The notes under the pieces were generated by a model. The model was given only the letters and a program-made list of their open reading frames with translations. It was not told the origin of the DNA and did not search any database. Shown here in pieces: positions 1 through 9,008 of a stretch of 64,000 bases of DNA. The translations under genes were made by a program, and so were the position numbers. Origin of the DNA: Legionellaceae bacterium (lineage in GTDB: Bacteria; Pseudomonadota; Gammaproteobacteria; Legionellales; Legionellaceae); assembly GCA_029213075.1 (NCBI GenBank), contig JARGPO010000052.1, positions 1 to 64,000 of the forward strand, read 5' to 3'. Numbering within the stretch: the first letter of the stretch is position 1; each line of letters begins with the position of its first letter.

Positions 1-18
1 CGGAGGTAGGGGAATATT

Positions 19-168
19 GTGTTTTCAGCTGGTGGTAACAATTCACTAAAATTCTTGTTAGAGGATACCCCTACTATCCAATCCACTTTATTTAATATTG
101 ATCAAATGGCCATGAATTTAGACTTTGATGCTCTTGCCCTGAATATGCTGATTGGATTTGGCTTATGA
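19..168 (+). CDS. Short open frame of unknown identity at the window edge
   Basis: A 49-codon frame starts with GTG at 19 and ends with TGA at 166-168. A GGAGG lies at 2-6, rather far (12 bases) from the GTG. All three forward frames carry a stop within the first 50 bases, so no intact upstream gene reads through into this stretch. The peptide (beginning VFSAGGNNSLKF, ending LIGFGL) matches nothing I recognise. It may be a small gene, or the tail of a gene broken by a frameshift just outside the window. Confidence 0.2.
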   Translation: MFSAGGNNSLKFLLEDTPTIQSTLFNIDQMAMNLDFDALALNMLIGFGL

Positions 169-218
169 TTAGCGTAATATGTCTTACTAATCCTACTTAA
201 ATAAATTATGATATAACT

Positions 219-653
219 ATGGTTGAAATATATACTGATGGTGCATGTAAAGGTAATCCTGGTCCTGGTGGATGGGGAGCCATATTGCGTTCTAAAGATA
301 ATGAGAAAGAGTTAAAAGGCTTTGAGGCAATGACAACCAATAATCGCATGGAGTTAACGGCCGCGATTGAAGCTCTAACTTATTTATCTAAAGTATCCCA
401 AGTTGACTTATACACTGATTCAAATTATCTACGCCAGGGAATGCAAAGTTGGATTGCTCAGTGGAAAAAAAAGAACTGGCGTAACTCTAAGAATGAACCA
501 GTTAAAAATATTGATTTATGGAAGAAATTAGATGAGCTTGCAAAGTATCATTCTATTAATTGGCACTGGGTAAAAGGGCATTCAGGCCACCCAGAAAATG
601 AACGTGCGGATGCTCTTGCAAATGAAGCAATTTTGTCTATGGAGGCCAATTAA
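219..653 (+). CDS. rnhA: Ribonuclease HI
   Basis: Cytoplasmic endonuclease that cuts the RNA strand of RNA-DNA hybrids (R-loops, lagging-strand primers). The 144-residue protein is about the usual size. The catalytic carboxylates are all visible: D7 in YTDGAC, E45 in NNRMEL, D67 in YTDSNY and D131 in NERAD, with H121 in VKGHSGHP as the mobile histidine. The glycine-rich GNPGPGGWG follows D7. Its stop TAA shares one base with the ATG of dnaQ, so the two are translationally coupled; rnhA-dnaQ is a common gammaproteobacterial pair. Confidence 0.97.
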   Translation: MVEIYTDGACKGNPGPGGWGAILRSKDNEKELKGFEAMTTNNRMELTAAIEALTYLSKVSQVDLYTDSNYLRQGMQSWIAQWKKKNWRNSKNEPVKNIDLWKKLDELAKYHSINWHWVKGHSGHPENERADALANEAILSMEAN

Positions 654-1327
654 TGAGACAAGTAGTCTTAGATACAGAAACGACAGGCTTAGATCCTAAA
701 AGTGGCCATAGAGTTATTGAAATAGGTTGTGTGGAGTTAATTGATCGTAAGTTTACTGGAAATCATTATCATATATATATAAATCCTGAGCGCGAAGTAG
801 ACGATGGCGCTTTTAAGGTGCATGGAATTAGTAACTTGTTTTTACAGGACAAGCCTGTATTTAAAGATATTTTTGATGATTTCATGCATTTCGTTGATGG
901 TTCAGAGCTAATTATTCATAACGCACCATTTGATGTTGGTTTTTTAAACTCTGAATTTAAACACATTAAGTACTCTAAAAAACTAGAAGACCATTGTAGT
1001 ATTCTAGATTCATTAGTGTATGCCAGGAAAAAGCATGCTGGGCAGAGAAATACGCTAGATGCTCTTTGTAAGCGTTATTATATTGATAATTCTAACCGTG
1101 AGCTACATGGAGCTCTTCTAGATGCTGAAATCCTAGCTTTCGTTTATTTAGCTATGACGGGCGGACAAACAGAATTATTTGCAGAACAATCCAAGCATGA
1201 AGGTGATAGACATGCCAATCAAGAACATGTGATTGAGAGTCTATCAACAATTTCACCAGTCCATCTAGCAACGAGTGAAGAGTTGAGAAGGCATCAGGAA
1301 TTCCTAGAGTTTATGGATGAAAAATAA
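653..1327 (+). CDS. dnaQ: DNA polymerase III epsilon subunit (proofreading exonuclease)
   Basis: 3'-5' exonuclease that proofreads for the replicative polymerase. The DEDDh exonuclease motifs are present: D7 and E9 in LDTETTG (Exo I), D94 in HNAPFDVGFL (Exo II), and H152/D157 in HGALLDAEIL (Exo III). The 224 residues are slightly fewer than the E. coli protein, the difference lying in the C-terminal tail that binds the alpha subunit. The start overlaps the rnhA stop by one base (TAATG). Confidence 0.96.
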   Translation: MRQVVLDTETTGLDPKSGHRVIEIGCVELIDRKFTGNHYHIYINPEREVDDGAFKVHGISNLFLQDKPVFKDIFDDFMHFVDGSELIIHNAPFDVGFLNSEFKHIKYSKKLEDHCSILDSLVYARKKHAGQRNTLDALCKRYYIDNSNRELHGALLDAEILAFVYLAMTGGQTELFAEQSKHEGDRHANQEHVIESLSTISPVHLATSEELRRHQEFLEFMDEK

Positions 1328-1419
1328 CCAAATGCAGATTCAAATATAAACAATTAAATCAAATATAACTTGAAATGATTCTATTTTGTACTAAATTGTA
1401 AGTATGGCAAGTATAAAAA

Positions 1420-1935
1420 ATGGAATTTAAAATGAATCTGATTAAGAACGCTAGTAGAATAATTTTAGGATCTTTGCTGTTTATCACATTTTCTTTGTTA
1501 TTTCCCGTTGAAGCAAAAGCACAAAGTTCGATTGCATATAAAAATTTTGCAACGGGAACATTTATTTATAATCCAAAAACACTAAGATGGAAGGCAATAA
1601 ATTCTAGAGGAAAGGTGATTAAAACAGGTCGTGGATCTGGTGGCAGTAACTATTGCCGGGATATAAAGCGTAGTTGTAGAACTCCTACTGGTACATATCA
1701 CATTATAAGTAAGCGCGGTGCATCATGTAAATCTAGTCGTTACCCAAGACCAAGAGGCGGCGCACCAATGCCTTATTGTATGTTTTTTAGCAACATGTAT
1801 GCAATTCATGGTTCATATGACGTTCCAAACTATAATGCAAGTCATGGATGTATTCGAGTTACGAAGAAAGATGCTCGTTGGTTACATCAGAACTTTATAA
1901 GAATTGGTACTAAGGTAATTATTAAGTCTTATTAA
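1420..1935 (+). CDS. Exported L,D-transpeptidase (YkuD domain)
   Basis: Predicted periplasmic enzyme of the YkuD family, which cross-links peptidoglycan or attaches proteins to it through a cysteine thioester. The N-terminus has a hydrophobic signal segment (about 13-30) with likely cleavage near AKA-QS (34/35). The catalytic signature is present: HGS at 130-132 and SHGCIR with C144 and R146. At 171 residues it is a minimal single-domain form without LysM. The ATG at 1420 has no obvious ribosome site; the in-frame ATG at 1432 has a GGA seven bases upstream and may be the real start. A terminator at 1961-1989 follows. Confidence 0.88.
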   Translation: MEFKMNLIKNASRIILGSLLFITFSLLFPVEAKAQSSIAYKNFATGTFIYNPKTLRWKAINSRGKVIKTGRGSGGSNYCRDIKRSCRTPTGTYHIISKRGASCKSSRYPRPRGGAPMPYCMFFSNMYAIHGSYDVPNYNASHGCIRVTKKDARWLHQNFIRIGTKVIIKSY

Positions 1936-1960
1936 TAAGTTAAACTAAAATTAGCAAAAT

Positions 1961-1989
1961 AAAAAAGAGGTCGATATGACCTCTTTTTT
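1961..1989. terminator. Bidirectional rho-independent terminator
   Basis: A perfect 12-bp inverted repeat, aaaaaagaggtc / gacctctttttt, with a 5-base loop. It carries A-runs on one side and T-runs on the other, so it can stop transcription both from the transpeptidase gene (+) and from erpA (-), which converge here. Confidence 0.9.
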
Positions 1990-2024
1990 ACGGTTAAGAA
2001 TTTTAAAACAACGTGAGTATATAA

Positions 2025-2423
2025 TTACTCATCTTCCATACTAAAAGAAGAACCGCACCCACAAGTTGTCTTGGCATTTGGGTTACGGATTATAAATTGC
2101 TCTTGGATCCCTGTTGTAAAGTCAATTTCTGCTCCTTTCAATAATGTTAGGCTCATACAATCAATTAGCAGTCTAATTTTTGTTTGCATATCAGAACATG
2201 TTTGTTCAACTATAGTATCGTCATCTTGGATTACATCATCAAATGTAAATCCATATTGATACCCAGAACAGCCGCCGCCAGTAATATATACTCTAAGATT
2301 TAGGTTGGGGTTGTCCTCTTCCGCAATAAGGCTAGAGACCTTGTCTGCGGCAGCAACCGTTAAACTTATATCTTGGGTCGGATTTGATTCAATTATTTCC
2401 TCAGCTTGTTCAATACTAGCCAT
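2025..2423 (-). CDS. erpA: Iron-sulfur cluster insertion protein ErpA
   Basis: A-type carrier that hands Fe-S clusters to apo-proteins such as isoprenoid-synthesis enzymes. The three ligand cysteines of the HesB/IscA fold are present: C52 in [12 protein letters not shown] and C121/C123 in the C-terminal CGCGSSF. The long Q-Y-G-F-T-F-D stretch and the final CGCGSSFS are typical of ErpA rather than IscA. The protein has 132 residues, with an N-terminal extension of roughly 20 over the E. coli form. It converges on the transpeptidase gene and lies downstream of mnmA on the same strand, 37 bases away. Confidence 0.94.
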   Translation of the reverse strand: MASIEQAEEIIESNPTQDISLTVAAADKVSSLIAEEDNPNLNLRVYITGGGCSGYQYGFTFDDVIQDDDTIVEQTCSDMQTKIRLLIDCMSLTLLKGAEIDFTTGIQEQFIIRNPNAKTTCGCGSSFSMEDE

Positions 2424-2460
2424 AAGTAAAAATCCTTAATAAAATTAACATTATATCAAA

Positions 2461-3552
2461 CTATCTAATTATTTGCTCTATAATCGCACCACCTAAACAT
2501 TTGTTCTTGTCATAAAAGACAATATACTGTCCTGGAGTAACTGCTCTTTGTGGAGAACAAAACATTACACAGTGTTGGGAGTTAGTATCTGCTGGTGAAA
2601 TAACACAAGCTTGATCTTCTTGACGGTAGCGTGTTTTTGCACAACAAGTGTATGGTAATTGTTGTAAATCATCATCTATTAACCAATGAATTTCGCTACA
2701 AATTAATCCTTGAGAATAGAGCATTGGGTGATTTTTTCCTTGAGCCACAATCAAAGTATTTGTTTCAATATTTTTATCAACGACATACCAAGGTTCATCC
2801 TTTCCTTGCTTAGTACCACCTATATTTAAACCCTGTCTTTGTCCTAAGGTGTAGAACATTAATCCGTCATGCTTACCAAGGGATATGCCATCGGTAGTTT
2901 GCATATTACCAGGCTTCGTTAACATAAATTCATTTAAAAAAGTTTTAAAGCGTTTCTCACCAATGAAGCAAATTCCAGTTGAATCTTTTTTAGCGTGAGT
3001 TACAAGACCAATTTCTTTTGCTATTTCTCGAACTTCAGATTTTAATATTTCACCAAGTGGAAAAAGTGTTTTAGTGAGAGATGACTTATTAATTGCATTC
3101 AAAAAATAAGTTTGATCTTTGTCTCTATCTTTTGGTTTATATAAGGCATGTACACCGTTATTAATAACTATTTTCGCGTAGTGTCCTGTGGCTATGAAAT
3201 CTGCGCCAAGAGTTAAAGCATAATCAAGAAAAGCTTTAAATTTAATTTCTTTATTACATAAGACATCAGGGTTGGGTGTGCGAGATTTATCATACTCATC
3301 CAGGAAATGGGTAAAAACATTATCCCAATATTCTTTTGAAAAATTAACACTATGGAGTTTTATGCCTAATTGCTTGCAAACAGCCTCGGCATCAGCTAGG
3401 TCTGCGGCTGCCGAGCAAAAGGTATCGTTATCATCTTGCTCCCAATTTTTCATAAATAGTCCCTCAACCAAATAGCCTTGTTCTTTTAATAAATAAGCAG
3501 CTACAGATGAGTCAACACCACCAGACATACCAACAATTACTTTAGATTTCAT
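2461..3552 (-). CDS. mnmA: tRNA 2-thiouridylase MnmA
   Basis: Uses ATP and relayed sulfur to make 2-thiouridine at wobble position 34 of tRNA(Lys/Glu/Gln). The PP-loop GMSGGVDSS is near the N-terminus. The two sulfur-relay cysteines are visible, C99 in [10 protein letters not shown] and C195 in TGICFIGE, and GHYA and GQRQGL are family motifs. The frame could begin at 3573 (ATG), but the family normally begins two to four residues before KVIVGMSGG, so I chose the ATG at 3552. The sulfur donor IscS is encoded at 44502-45653. It diverges from yceD. Confidence 0.95.
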   Translation of the reverse strand: MKSKVIVGMSGGVDSSVAAYLLKEQGYLVEGLFMKNWEQDDNDTFCSAAADLADAEAVCKQLGIKLHSVNFSKEYWDNVFTHFLDEYDKSRTPNPDVLCNKEIKFKAFLDYALTLGADFIATGHYAKIVINNGVHALYKPKDRDKDQTYFLNAINKSSLTKTLFPLGEILKSEVREIAKEIGLVTHAKKDSTGICFIGEKRFKTFLNEFMLTKPGNMQTTDGISLGKHDGLMFYTLGQRQGLNIGGTKQGKDEPWYVVDKNIETNTLIVAQGKNHPMLYSQGLICSEIHWLIDDDLQQLPYTCCAKTRYRQEDQACVISPADTNSQHCVMFCSPQRAVTPGQYIVFYDKNKCLGGAIIEQIIR

Positions 3553-3623
3553 TATAATTACAATACAAAACATGTATTTTACGATATACTGGCCGCTGCT
3601 TCAATTTTGATGTGCAATTAATT

Positions 3624-4037
3624 ATGAAAATTTGTTTAAGTAAGCAACCAGAAGACGAAATTATCGGGCCTTTGGTTACTAATATTAGCTCAAGATTACC
3701 TGATTTTGTGAAAACTCCTTGTGATCTTACTTATAATTTTAAAATTAAAAAGCACTCAGGATATTATGTTTTAGACTTAACGATTGAAGGTAGCATACTC
3801 ATAACCTGTCAGAGATGTTTGGCAGATTTAGAGCATAACTATCACAATCAAACTAATATAGCGGTATGTCGAACTGATGAGGAAGCTGAAAGGTTAATGG
3901 CGACTTATGAGTGCATAGTTTCAAGTAACAACGAAGTGGATTTGGATGAGATAATTACAGATGATTTACACTTGTTTTGCCCTATGAAACATGCTGATAT
4001 AAACCAGTGTGAAGAAGGTGCAAAATATCTTCAATGA
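3624..4037 (+). CDS. yceD: YceD/DUF177 protein (23S rRNA accumulation protein)
   Basis: Member of the DUF177 family, almost always next to rpmF in bacteria and linked to 23S rRNA accumulation. Visible signs are the C-Q-R-C-L cysteine pair, the acidic middle with TDEEAERL, and the DLDEIITDDL segment near the C-terminus. A GTG at 3612 gives four more residues; I prefer the ATG at 3624, though neither has a good ribosome site. rpmF follows after 86 bases. Confidence 0.85.
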   Translation: MKICLSKQPEDEIIGPLVTNISSRLPDFVKTPCDLTYNFKIKKHSGYYVLDLTIEGSILITCQRCLADLEHNYHNQTNIAVCRTDEEAERLMATYECIVSSNNEVDLDEIITDDLHLFCPMKHADINQCEEGAKYLQ

Positions 4038-4123
4038 TTTAATTACCATCAAGTACTTGGATTATTGATGAAAACTATGTAAAATTCTCACCCTGAGAAA
4101 ACAATTTGTTTAGGAGTAACCCA

Positions 4124-4321
4124 ATGGCAGTACAACAAAATAAAAAATCACGTTCACGTCGTGATATGCGTCGTTCACATGACGGATTAACTAAACCAAC
4201 GTTATCAGTTAATTCAACTACAGGAGAAACGCATTTGCGTCATCATGTAACTCCTGATGGATATACTCATGCTGGACGTAAAGTTATTGATTCTGGCACT
4301 AACTACGAAGACGAAGAGTAG
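4124..4321 (+). CDS. rpmF: 50S ribosomal protein L32
   Basis: Small basic protein of the large ribosomal subunit. It begins [21 protein letters not shown], the hallmark of bL32, and continues with GETHLRHH and the GRKVI ending followed by an acidic tail (NYEDEE). The zinc-binding cysteines seen in some L32 proteins are absent, as in other gammaproteobacteria. The start is the ATG at 4124, preceded by TAGGAG at 4111-4116; the upstream ATG at 4106 in the same frame adds residues foreign to the family. Confidence 0.97.
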   Translation: MAVQQNKKSRSRRDMRRSHDGLTKPTLSVNSTTGETHLRHHVTPDGYTHAGRKVIDSGTNYEDEE

Positions 4322-4326
4322 TATTC

Positions 4327-5358
4327 TTGAATAATATCACTCTTGCAATAGATGCTATGGGCGGGGATCACGGTTTATCCGTTGTGATCCCGGCCTCTGT
4401 GCGTGCTGTAAAAAATAACAATGACTTACACCTTATCTTGGTCGGAGATGAAGTGCAGATAGCCGAGCATTTAAAAAAGCATGGTGTTGATTCTAAAGGT
4501 CACAAGCAGCTATCGATACAGCACACATCTGAAGTAGTTGAAATGGATGAACTTCCATCTCATGCACTACGAAATAAAAAACAATCATCGATGCGTATAG
4601 CTATAAATTTAGTTAAGGATGGTACTGCCCAAGCATGTGTCAGCGCTGGTAATACAGGCGCGTTGATGGCAACGGCAAGGTTTGTTTTAAAAACCCTTCC
4701 TGGAATAGATAGGCCAGCAATTATCGCAGAGCTTCCTACTGCGCGTGGAAGAACGCGTGTTATTGATCTAGGAGCGAATGTAGATTCTTGCGCTGAGCAC
4801 TTATTTCAGTTTGCGGTGATGGGCTCAGCTTTAATTAGAGCACTAGATAAATGCTCTCCTAAGGTGGCTCTTTTAAATATTGGCGTAGAAGAAATTAAGG
4901 GTAACGATCAGGTAAAGCGTACAGCACATATGTTATCTGAGTGTGATTTAATTAACTACGTAGGTTATGTAGAAGGTGATCACTTTTATTCTGGTGACGT
5001 TGATCTGGTTGTTTGTGATGGATTTGTTGGTAATGTTGCCCTAAAAGCAAGTGAAGGTTTGGCTAGTTTATTAATAAGTGTTCTAAAAGAGGCATTTATG
5101 AAGCACTGGTGGTCAAAACTAGCTGGTTTGGTAGCAAAACCCGCCTTATCACATCTTCGAAAGAGAATGGACCCGGCAAGATATAATGGTGCAAGTTTAT
5201 TAGGACTTAATGGCATTGTTGTTAAGAGTCATGGTAGCGCCAGTGAAATTGCTTTTCAATTTGCCATCGAAGAAGCTATGTTGCAGGCTAAAAATAATGT
5301 AATTGATTTGGTCAGAGAGCAAATTACTGATTTCGTAGAAAGAGGCATACTTCATTAA
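4327..5358 (+). CDS. plsX: Phosphate acyltransferase PlsX
   Basis: Converts acyl-ACP to acyl-phosphate, the first step towards phosphatidic acid by the PlsX/PlsY route. Family motifs are visible: IDAMGGDHG at the N-terminus, [18 protein letters not shown] and [12 protein letters not shown]. The start codon is TTG at 4327 with GAAGAG just upstream inside the rpmF end. The protein has 343 residues, near the usual length. In most gammaproteobacteria fabH follows plsX; here the next gene is fabD. Confidence 0.95.
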   Translation: MNNITLAIDAMGGDHGLSVVIPASVRAVKNNNDLHLILVGDEVQIAEHLKKHGVDSKGHKQLSIQHTSEVVEMDELPSHALRNKKQSSMRIAINLVKDGTAQACVSAGNTGALMATARFVLKTLPGIDRPAIIAELPTARGRTRVIDLGANVDSCAEHLFQFAVMGSALIRALDKCSPKVALLNIGVEEIKGNDQVKRTAHMLSECDLINYVGYVEGDHFYSGDVDLVVCDGFVGNVALKASEGLASLLISVLKEAFMKHWWSKLAGLVAKPALSHLRKRMDPARYNGASLLGLNGIVVKSHGSASEIAFQFAIEEAMLQAKNNVIDLVREQITDFVERGILH

Positions 5359-5412
5359 TACTAGTAAACTAGTATAATATATATTTTTTCTTTGAATTTA
5401 AAAGGTGTAGTT

Positions 5413-6327
5413 ATGGTAAATCATGCTGCGGTATTTCCAGGACAAGGTTCTCAGTCTGTTGGAATGTTAAAGGAATTAGCTGATAGGCATCCTTTAGTTA
5501 AAGATTTGTTTGCTAGCGTATCTGAGCGTCTAGGCTATGATTTATGGCAGTTAGTTCAGTCTGGGCCTGAAGAAAAACTAAACCAAACAATGTATACACA
5601 AGTTGCGGTACTAACTGCAGATGTTAGTGTCTATAGAGTTATGGTTAATCAAAATGATTTTAGACCAAGTGTTATGGCTGGTCATAGTTTAGGTGAATAC
5701 GCCGCTCTTGTTTGCGCACAAGCGATTGAACTAGAAGACGCGGCAGAGCTTGTGAGTACGCGTGGACAACTTATGCAGGAAACAATGCCCTTAGGTTTGG
5801 GAGCAATGGCTGCCATAGTTGGATTAACTGATGAACAAGTAGAAGATATTTGTACTAAAGCTAGCTCTGATGTCGAAATTGTTACTCCTGCAAATTTTAA
5901 TGCTATAGGCCAAGTGGTTATTGCGGGTAACACTAGTGCGGTTGATAAAGCTATTGTGTTTGCCAATGATATGGGTGCAAGGCTTGCAAGAATTATTCCG
6001 GTTAGTGTTCCATGTCACTGTCCTCTTTTAAAAGAAGCATCAGCTAAGTTTGAGAGTGCGTTAGAGAATGCCAACTTTACATCACCTAAGGTACCAGTGA
6101 TAAGCAATGTTGATTTAAGTGTGTATGAGTCCACTCAGCAAATCAGAAAACTTTTAGCCAAACAATTATACTCACCTGTTCAGTGGGTTAAAACAATACA
6201 AGAGATTAGTAAGCGCGATGTAGAGTTAGTTGTTGAATGTGGTCCAGGTAAAGTTTTAAGCGGCCTCATTAAGCGAATAGATAACACTTTACAAACGAAA
6301 CAAGCTATTGCACAACTTTTGATTTAG
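5413..6327 (+). CDS. fabD: Malonyl-CoA:ACP transacylase
   Basis: Loads malonyl groups onto acyl carrier protein for fatty-acid elongation. The nucleophile S92 sits in the GHSLGEY motif and the catalytic H202 in VPCHCPLL; AVFPGQGSQ opens the protein. The frame extends up to 5392, but the ATG at 5413 has AAAGGTG seven bases upstream and gives the family's usual N-terminus (304 residues). A start just before AVFPGQG is strongly conserved. It is followed after 17 bases by fabG. Confidence 0.95.
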   Translation: MVNHAAVFPGQGSQSVGMLKELADRHPLVKDLFASVSERLGYDLWQLVQSGPEEKLNQTMYTQVAVLTADVSVYRVMVNQNDFRPSVMAGHSLGEYAALVCAQAIELEDAAELVSTRGQLMQETMPLGLGAMAAIVGLTDEQVEDICTKASSDVEIVTPANFNAIGQVVIAGNTSAVDKAIVFANDMGARLARIIPVSVPCHCPLLKEASAKFESALENANFTSPKVPVISNVDLSVYESTQQIRKLLAKQLYSPVQWVKTIQEISKRDVELVVECGPGKVLSGLIKRIDNTLQTKQAIAQLLI

Positions 6328-6344
6328 ATATATGAGGATATACA

Positions 6345-7091
6345 GTGAGTAATTTAGACGGTAAAGTTGCTTTAGTTACAGGAGCAAGCAGAGGAATTGG
6401 ACAAGCCATAGCAAAAACTCTTGCTGGGCAAGGAGCATATGTCTTTGGTAGTGCAACCACTGAAGAAGGTGCAAATAGGATTTCACAATACTTCAAAGAT
6501 GAAAATCTTTCTGGTGAAGGCGTTGTTTTAAATGTCACCAAACAAGAAAGTATTGATGAGTTGTTTGACAGTTTATCAGAACAAAAGAAAAGCCCAAATA
6601 TTTTAGTTAATAATGCGGGTATTACTAACGATAATTTACTTCTAAGAATGGACGACGACGAGTGGCTTAAAGTTATTGAAACCAACTTGAGTTCTGTATA
6701 CCGTTTGAGTAAAGCAAGTATCAAGTCTATGTTTCGTGCCCGCTCTGGAAGAATTATTAATATAGGATCAGTGGTTGGCTCTAGTGGTAATCCAGGACAA
6801 GCCAATTATTCTGCAGCAAAAGCCGGCTTAGTAGGTTTTTCTAAGTCTCTTGCAGCGGAAATGGCGTCGAGAGGAATTACAGTTAATGTAGTGGCCCCAG
6901 GATTTATAGATACAGACATGACAGATGCTTTGCCTGATATGGTAAAATCAGAAATGTTAAAGAGAATTCCTGCCAAAAGACTAGGTAGCGTGAATGATAT
7001 TGCTAATGCTGTTGCTTTTCTTGCATCAGACTTAGCAAGTTATATAACTGGGGAAACCATTCATGTAAATGGTGGTATGTACATGAATTAA
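6345..7091 (+). CDS. fabG: 3-oxoacyl-ACP reductase FabG
   Basis: NADPH-dependent short-chain dehydrogenase that reduces beta-ketoacyl-ACP. The nucleotide-binding TGASRGIG is at 12-19, the NNAG motif at 89-92, and the catalytic triad is S142, Y155 and K159 (YSAAK). The C-terminal GETIHVNGGMYM is typical of FabG. The start is GTG at 6345 with TGAGGA six bases upstream. Confidence 0.96.
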   Translation: MSNLDGKVALVTGASRGIGQAIAKTLAGQGAYVFGSATTEEGANRISQYFKDENLSGEGVVLNVTKQESIDELFDSLSEQKKSPNILVNNAGITNDNLLLRMDDDEWLKVIETNLSSVYRLSKASIKSMFRARSGRIINIGSVVGSSGNPGQANYSAAKAGLVGFSKSLAAEMASRGITVNVVAPGFIDTDMTDALPDMVKSEMLKRIPAKRLGSVNDIANAVAFLASDLASYITGETIHVNGGMYMN

Positions 7092-7100
7092 TGAAGTAGC

Positions 7101-7130
7101 TTGTGGTTAGGCTTAAGAGCAAGGTATAAT
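7101..7130 (+). promoter_or_regulatory. Likely acpP promoter
   Basis: TTGTGG at 7101-7106 and a perfect TATAAT at 7125-7130, separated by 18 bases, about 47 bases before the acpP ATG. acpP is commonly transcribed from its own strong promoter inside the fab cluster, which fits. This is a consensus reading only. Confidence 0.5.
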
Positions 7131-7177
7131 TTAATTTATGTTTGGTTTTTTTATAATTCAATGAGGATATGTAAACT

Positions 7178-7426
7178 ATGAGTACAGTACAAGAACGAGT
7201 TCGAAAAATTGTTGTTGAGCAATTAGGAGTTAAAGAAGATGAATTAAGCAACGATGCGTCTTTTGTTGATGACTTAGGTGCTGATTCATTAGATACAGTT
7301 GAACTGGTTATGGCTCTAGAAGAAGAATTTGAAACAGAGATTCCAGATGAAAAAGCTGAAAAAATCACAACTATTCAAGAAGCTATTGACTATATCGAAT
7401 CTAATCTAAATAAAGACGCAGAATAA
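7178..7426 (+). CDS. acpP: Acyl carrier protein
   Basis: Small acidic protein that carries growing acyl chains on phosphopantetheine. The attachment serine is S37 in [18 protein letters not shown]. It has 82 residues, a few more than E. coli AcpP, because of an extended acidic tail. The ATG at 7178 has TGAGGA upstream at 7162-7167. Confidence 0.97.
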   Translation: MSTVQERVRKIVVEQLGVKEDELSNDASFVDDLGADSLDTVELVMALEEEFETEIPDEKAEKITTIQEAIDYIESNLNKDAE

Positions 7427-7754
7427 AGTTTGATTTTTTGTAATTTAGATATGTTTTTTGGAAAAATATATGCTAACTAGTATTATTTTTCCAAACTATA
7501 GTTGATATATATATGGATTGTGATTAAATATACAGTCAAAGTGTAGGAAATACACTAAATATTGTTAGCTGCTTTAAGATAAAAGATTGACGAAACAATA
7601 GGAGCTTAGAGGATAGGGTTTTAAAATACGTTTTAAAGTTTTTACTTAAGCTTCTGTTGTTAGAAAATAAGATTAAATTCGGCATTCTTGATAAGTAGTA
7701 TATAATTAAGGTTGTTTTCCTGATGTAATATCTACTTGTTTTAGGAGCTATATT
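7427..7754 (+). other. Intergenic stretch acpP-fabF with a hairpin and possible promoter
   Basis: No gene seen in these 328 bases, which is long for this compact region. It contains a 12-bp hairpin, TTTGGAAAAATA at 7457-7468 and its complement at 7484-7495, without a following T-run. This could attenuate transcription between acpP and fabF. A TATAAT at 7701-7706 might serve a fabF promoter, but I see no good -35. Confidence 0.4.
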
Positions 7755-9008
7755 TTGAGTAAATCATTGAGTACGCGACGCGTTGTTGTTACAGGTATGG
7801 GCATGGTCTCTCCTGTAGGCCTTAGTGTTGATGAATCTTGGCAAAATATTTTAGCTGGGGTTAGTGGTGTCGGACCTGTTGAAGATTTTGATATTACCGA
7901 TTATCCAACTAAGATTTGGGCTAAAGTTAAAAACTTAGATGTTGAAAAATATATAGCAGCCAAAGATGCTCGTAAAATGGATCCTTTCACCCAGTTTGGG
8001 ATGGTTGCTGCTTGTGAAGCAATGGAGGATTCTAAATTAGTTATAGATGAAAAACTGTCACGCAGAGCCGGTGTTGCTATTGGTGCTGGAATAGGCGGTA
8101 TTCAGACAATAACTAATAATCAAGAAAAATTAATGAAGGGTGGACCCAGAAAAGTTTCACCTTTTTTTATTCCTGCAGGTATCATTAATATGCTTGCCGG
8201 ACAAGTTTCAATTCAGCATAAGCTCAGAGGACCAAATATTGCAGTAGTAACGGCATGCACCTCTGGAACACATAATATTGGTCTGGGCGCTAGAATGATC
8301 AAGTATGGTGATGCAGATGTAATGCTATGTGGTGGCTCTGAGATGACTAATACCCCGCTATGTCTAGCAGGTTTTTCAGCGGTACGTTCACTATCTAAAC
8401 GCAATGACGATCCAACTCGGGCTTCTAGACCTTGGGATAAAGATCGTGATGGTTTTGTCATGGGTGAGGGAGCTGGAGTTCTAGTTCTAGAAGAGTATGA
8501 GCATGCTAAAGCACGTGGTGCTAAAATTTATGCTGAACTAGTAGGATTTGGGATGTCAGGTGATGCATATCACATAACTGCCCCAGATGAAGATGCAGAT
8601 GGTGCATCTCGCTCATTGCAAGCCGCTCTTGATGATGCGGATGTTTCTCCTGAGAAAGTTGACTATATTAATGCGCATGGCACATCTACATATTTAAATG
8701 ATATGAATGAGTGCAAGGCTATCAAAAAGGTTTTTGGACAGCACGCCTATAATTTGGCTGTAAGTTCAACTAAGTCCATGACCGGACATCTATTAGGTGC
8801 AGCAGGTGCAATTGAAGCAATATTTAGTGTCTTGGCAATACAAGACCAAGTTGCTCCACCAACCATGAACTTAGATACACCTGATGACGGCTGCGATTTA
8901 AATTTCGTTCCATACAAGCCACAGCCAAGACAAATTGAATATTCTATGAGTAATTCATTGGGATTTGGCGGAACAAATGGAACTATATTATTTAAGCGTA
9001 TGGCGTAA
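7755..9008 (+). CDS. fabF: 3-oxoacyl-ACP synthase II (FabF)
   Basis: Condensing enzyme that elongates acyl-ACP with malonyl-ACP. The catalytic triad is C168 in VTACTSGTHN, H308 in NAHGTST and H345 in SMTGHLLGAAG, with the GFGGTNG loop near the C-terminus. It has 417 residues. The start codon is TTG at 7755, supported by AGGAG at 7743-7747. mltG starts on the base after its stop. No fabH or fabB lies in the window, so initiation of fatty-acid synthesis must be encoded elsewhere or handled differently. Confidence 0.96.
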   Translation: MSKSLSTRRVVVTGMGMVSPVGLSVDESWQNILAGVSGVGPVEDFDITDYPTKIWAKVKNLDVEKYIAAKDARKMDPFTQFGMVAACEAMEDSKLVIDEKLSRRAGVAIGAGIGGIQTITNNQEKLMKGGPRKVSPFFIPAGIINMLAGQVSIQHKLRGPNIAVVTACTSGTHNIGLGARMIKYGDADVMLCGGSEMTNTPLCLAGFSAVRSLSKRNDDPTRASRPWDKDRDGFVMGEGAGVLVLEEYEHAKARGAKIYAELVGFGMSGDAYHITAPDEDADGASRSLQAALDDADVSPEKVDYINAHGTSTYLNDMNECKAIKKVFGQHAYNLAVSSTKSMTGHLLGAAGAIEAIFSVLAIQDQVAPPTMNLDTPDDGCDLNFVPYKPQPRQIEYSMSNSLGFGGTNGTILFKRMA

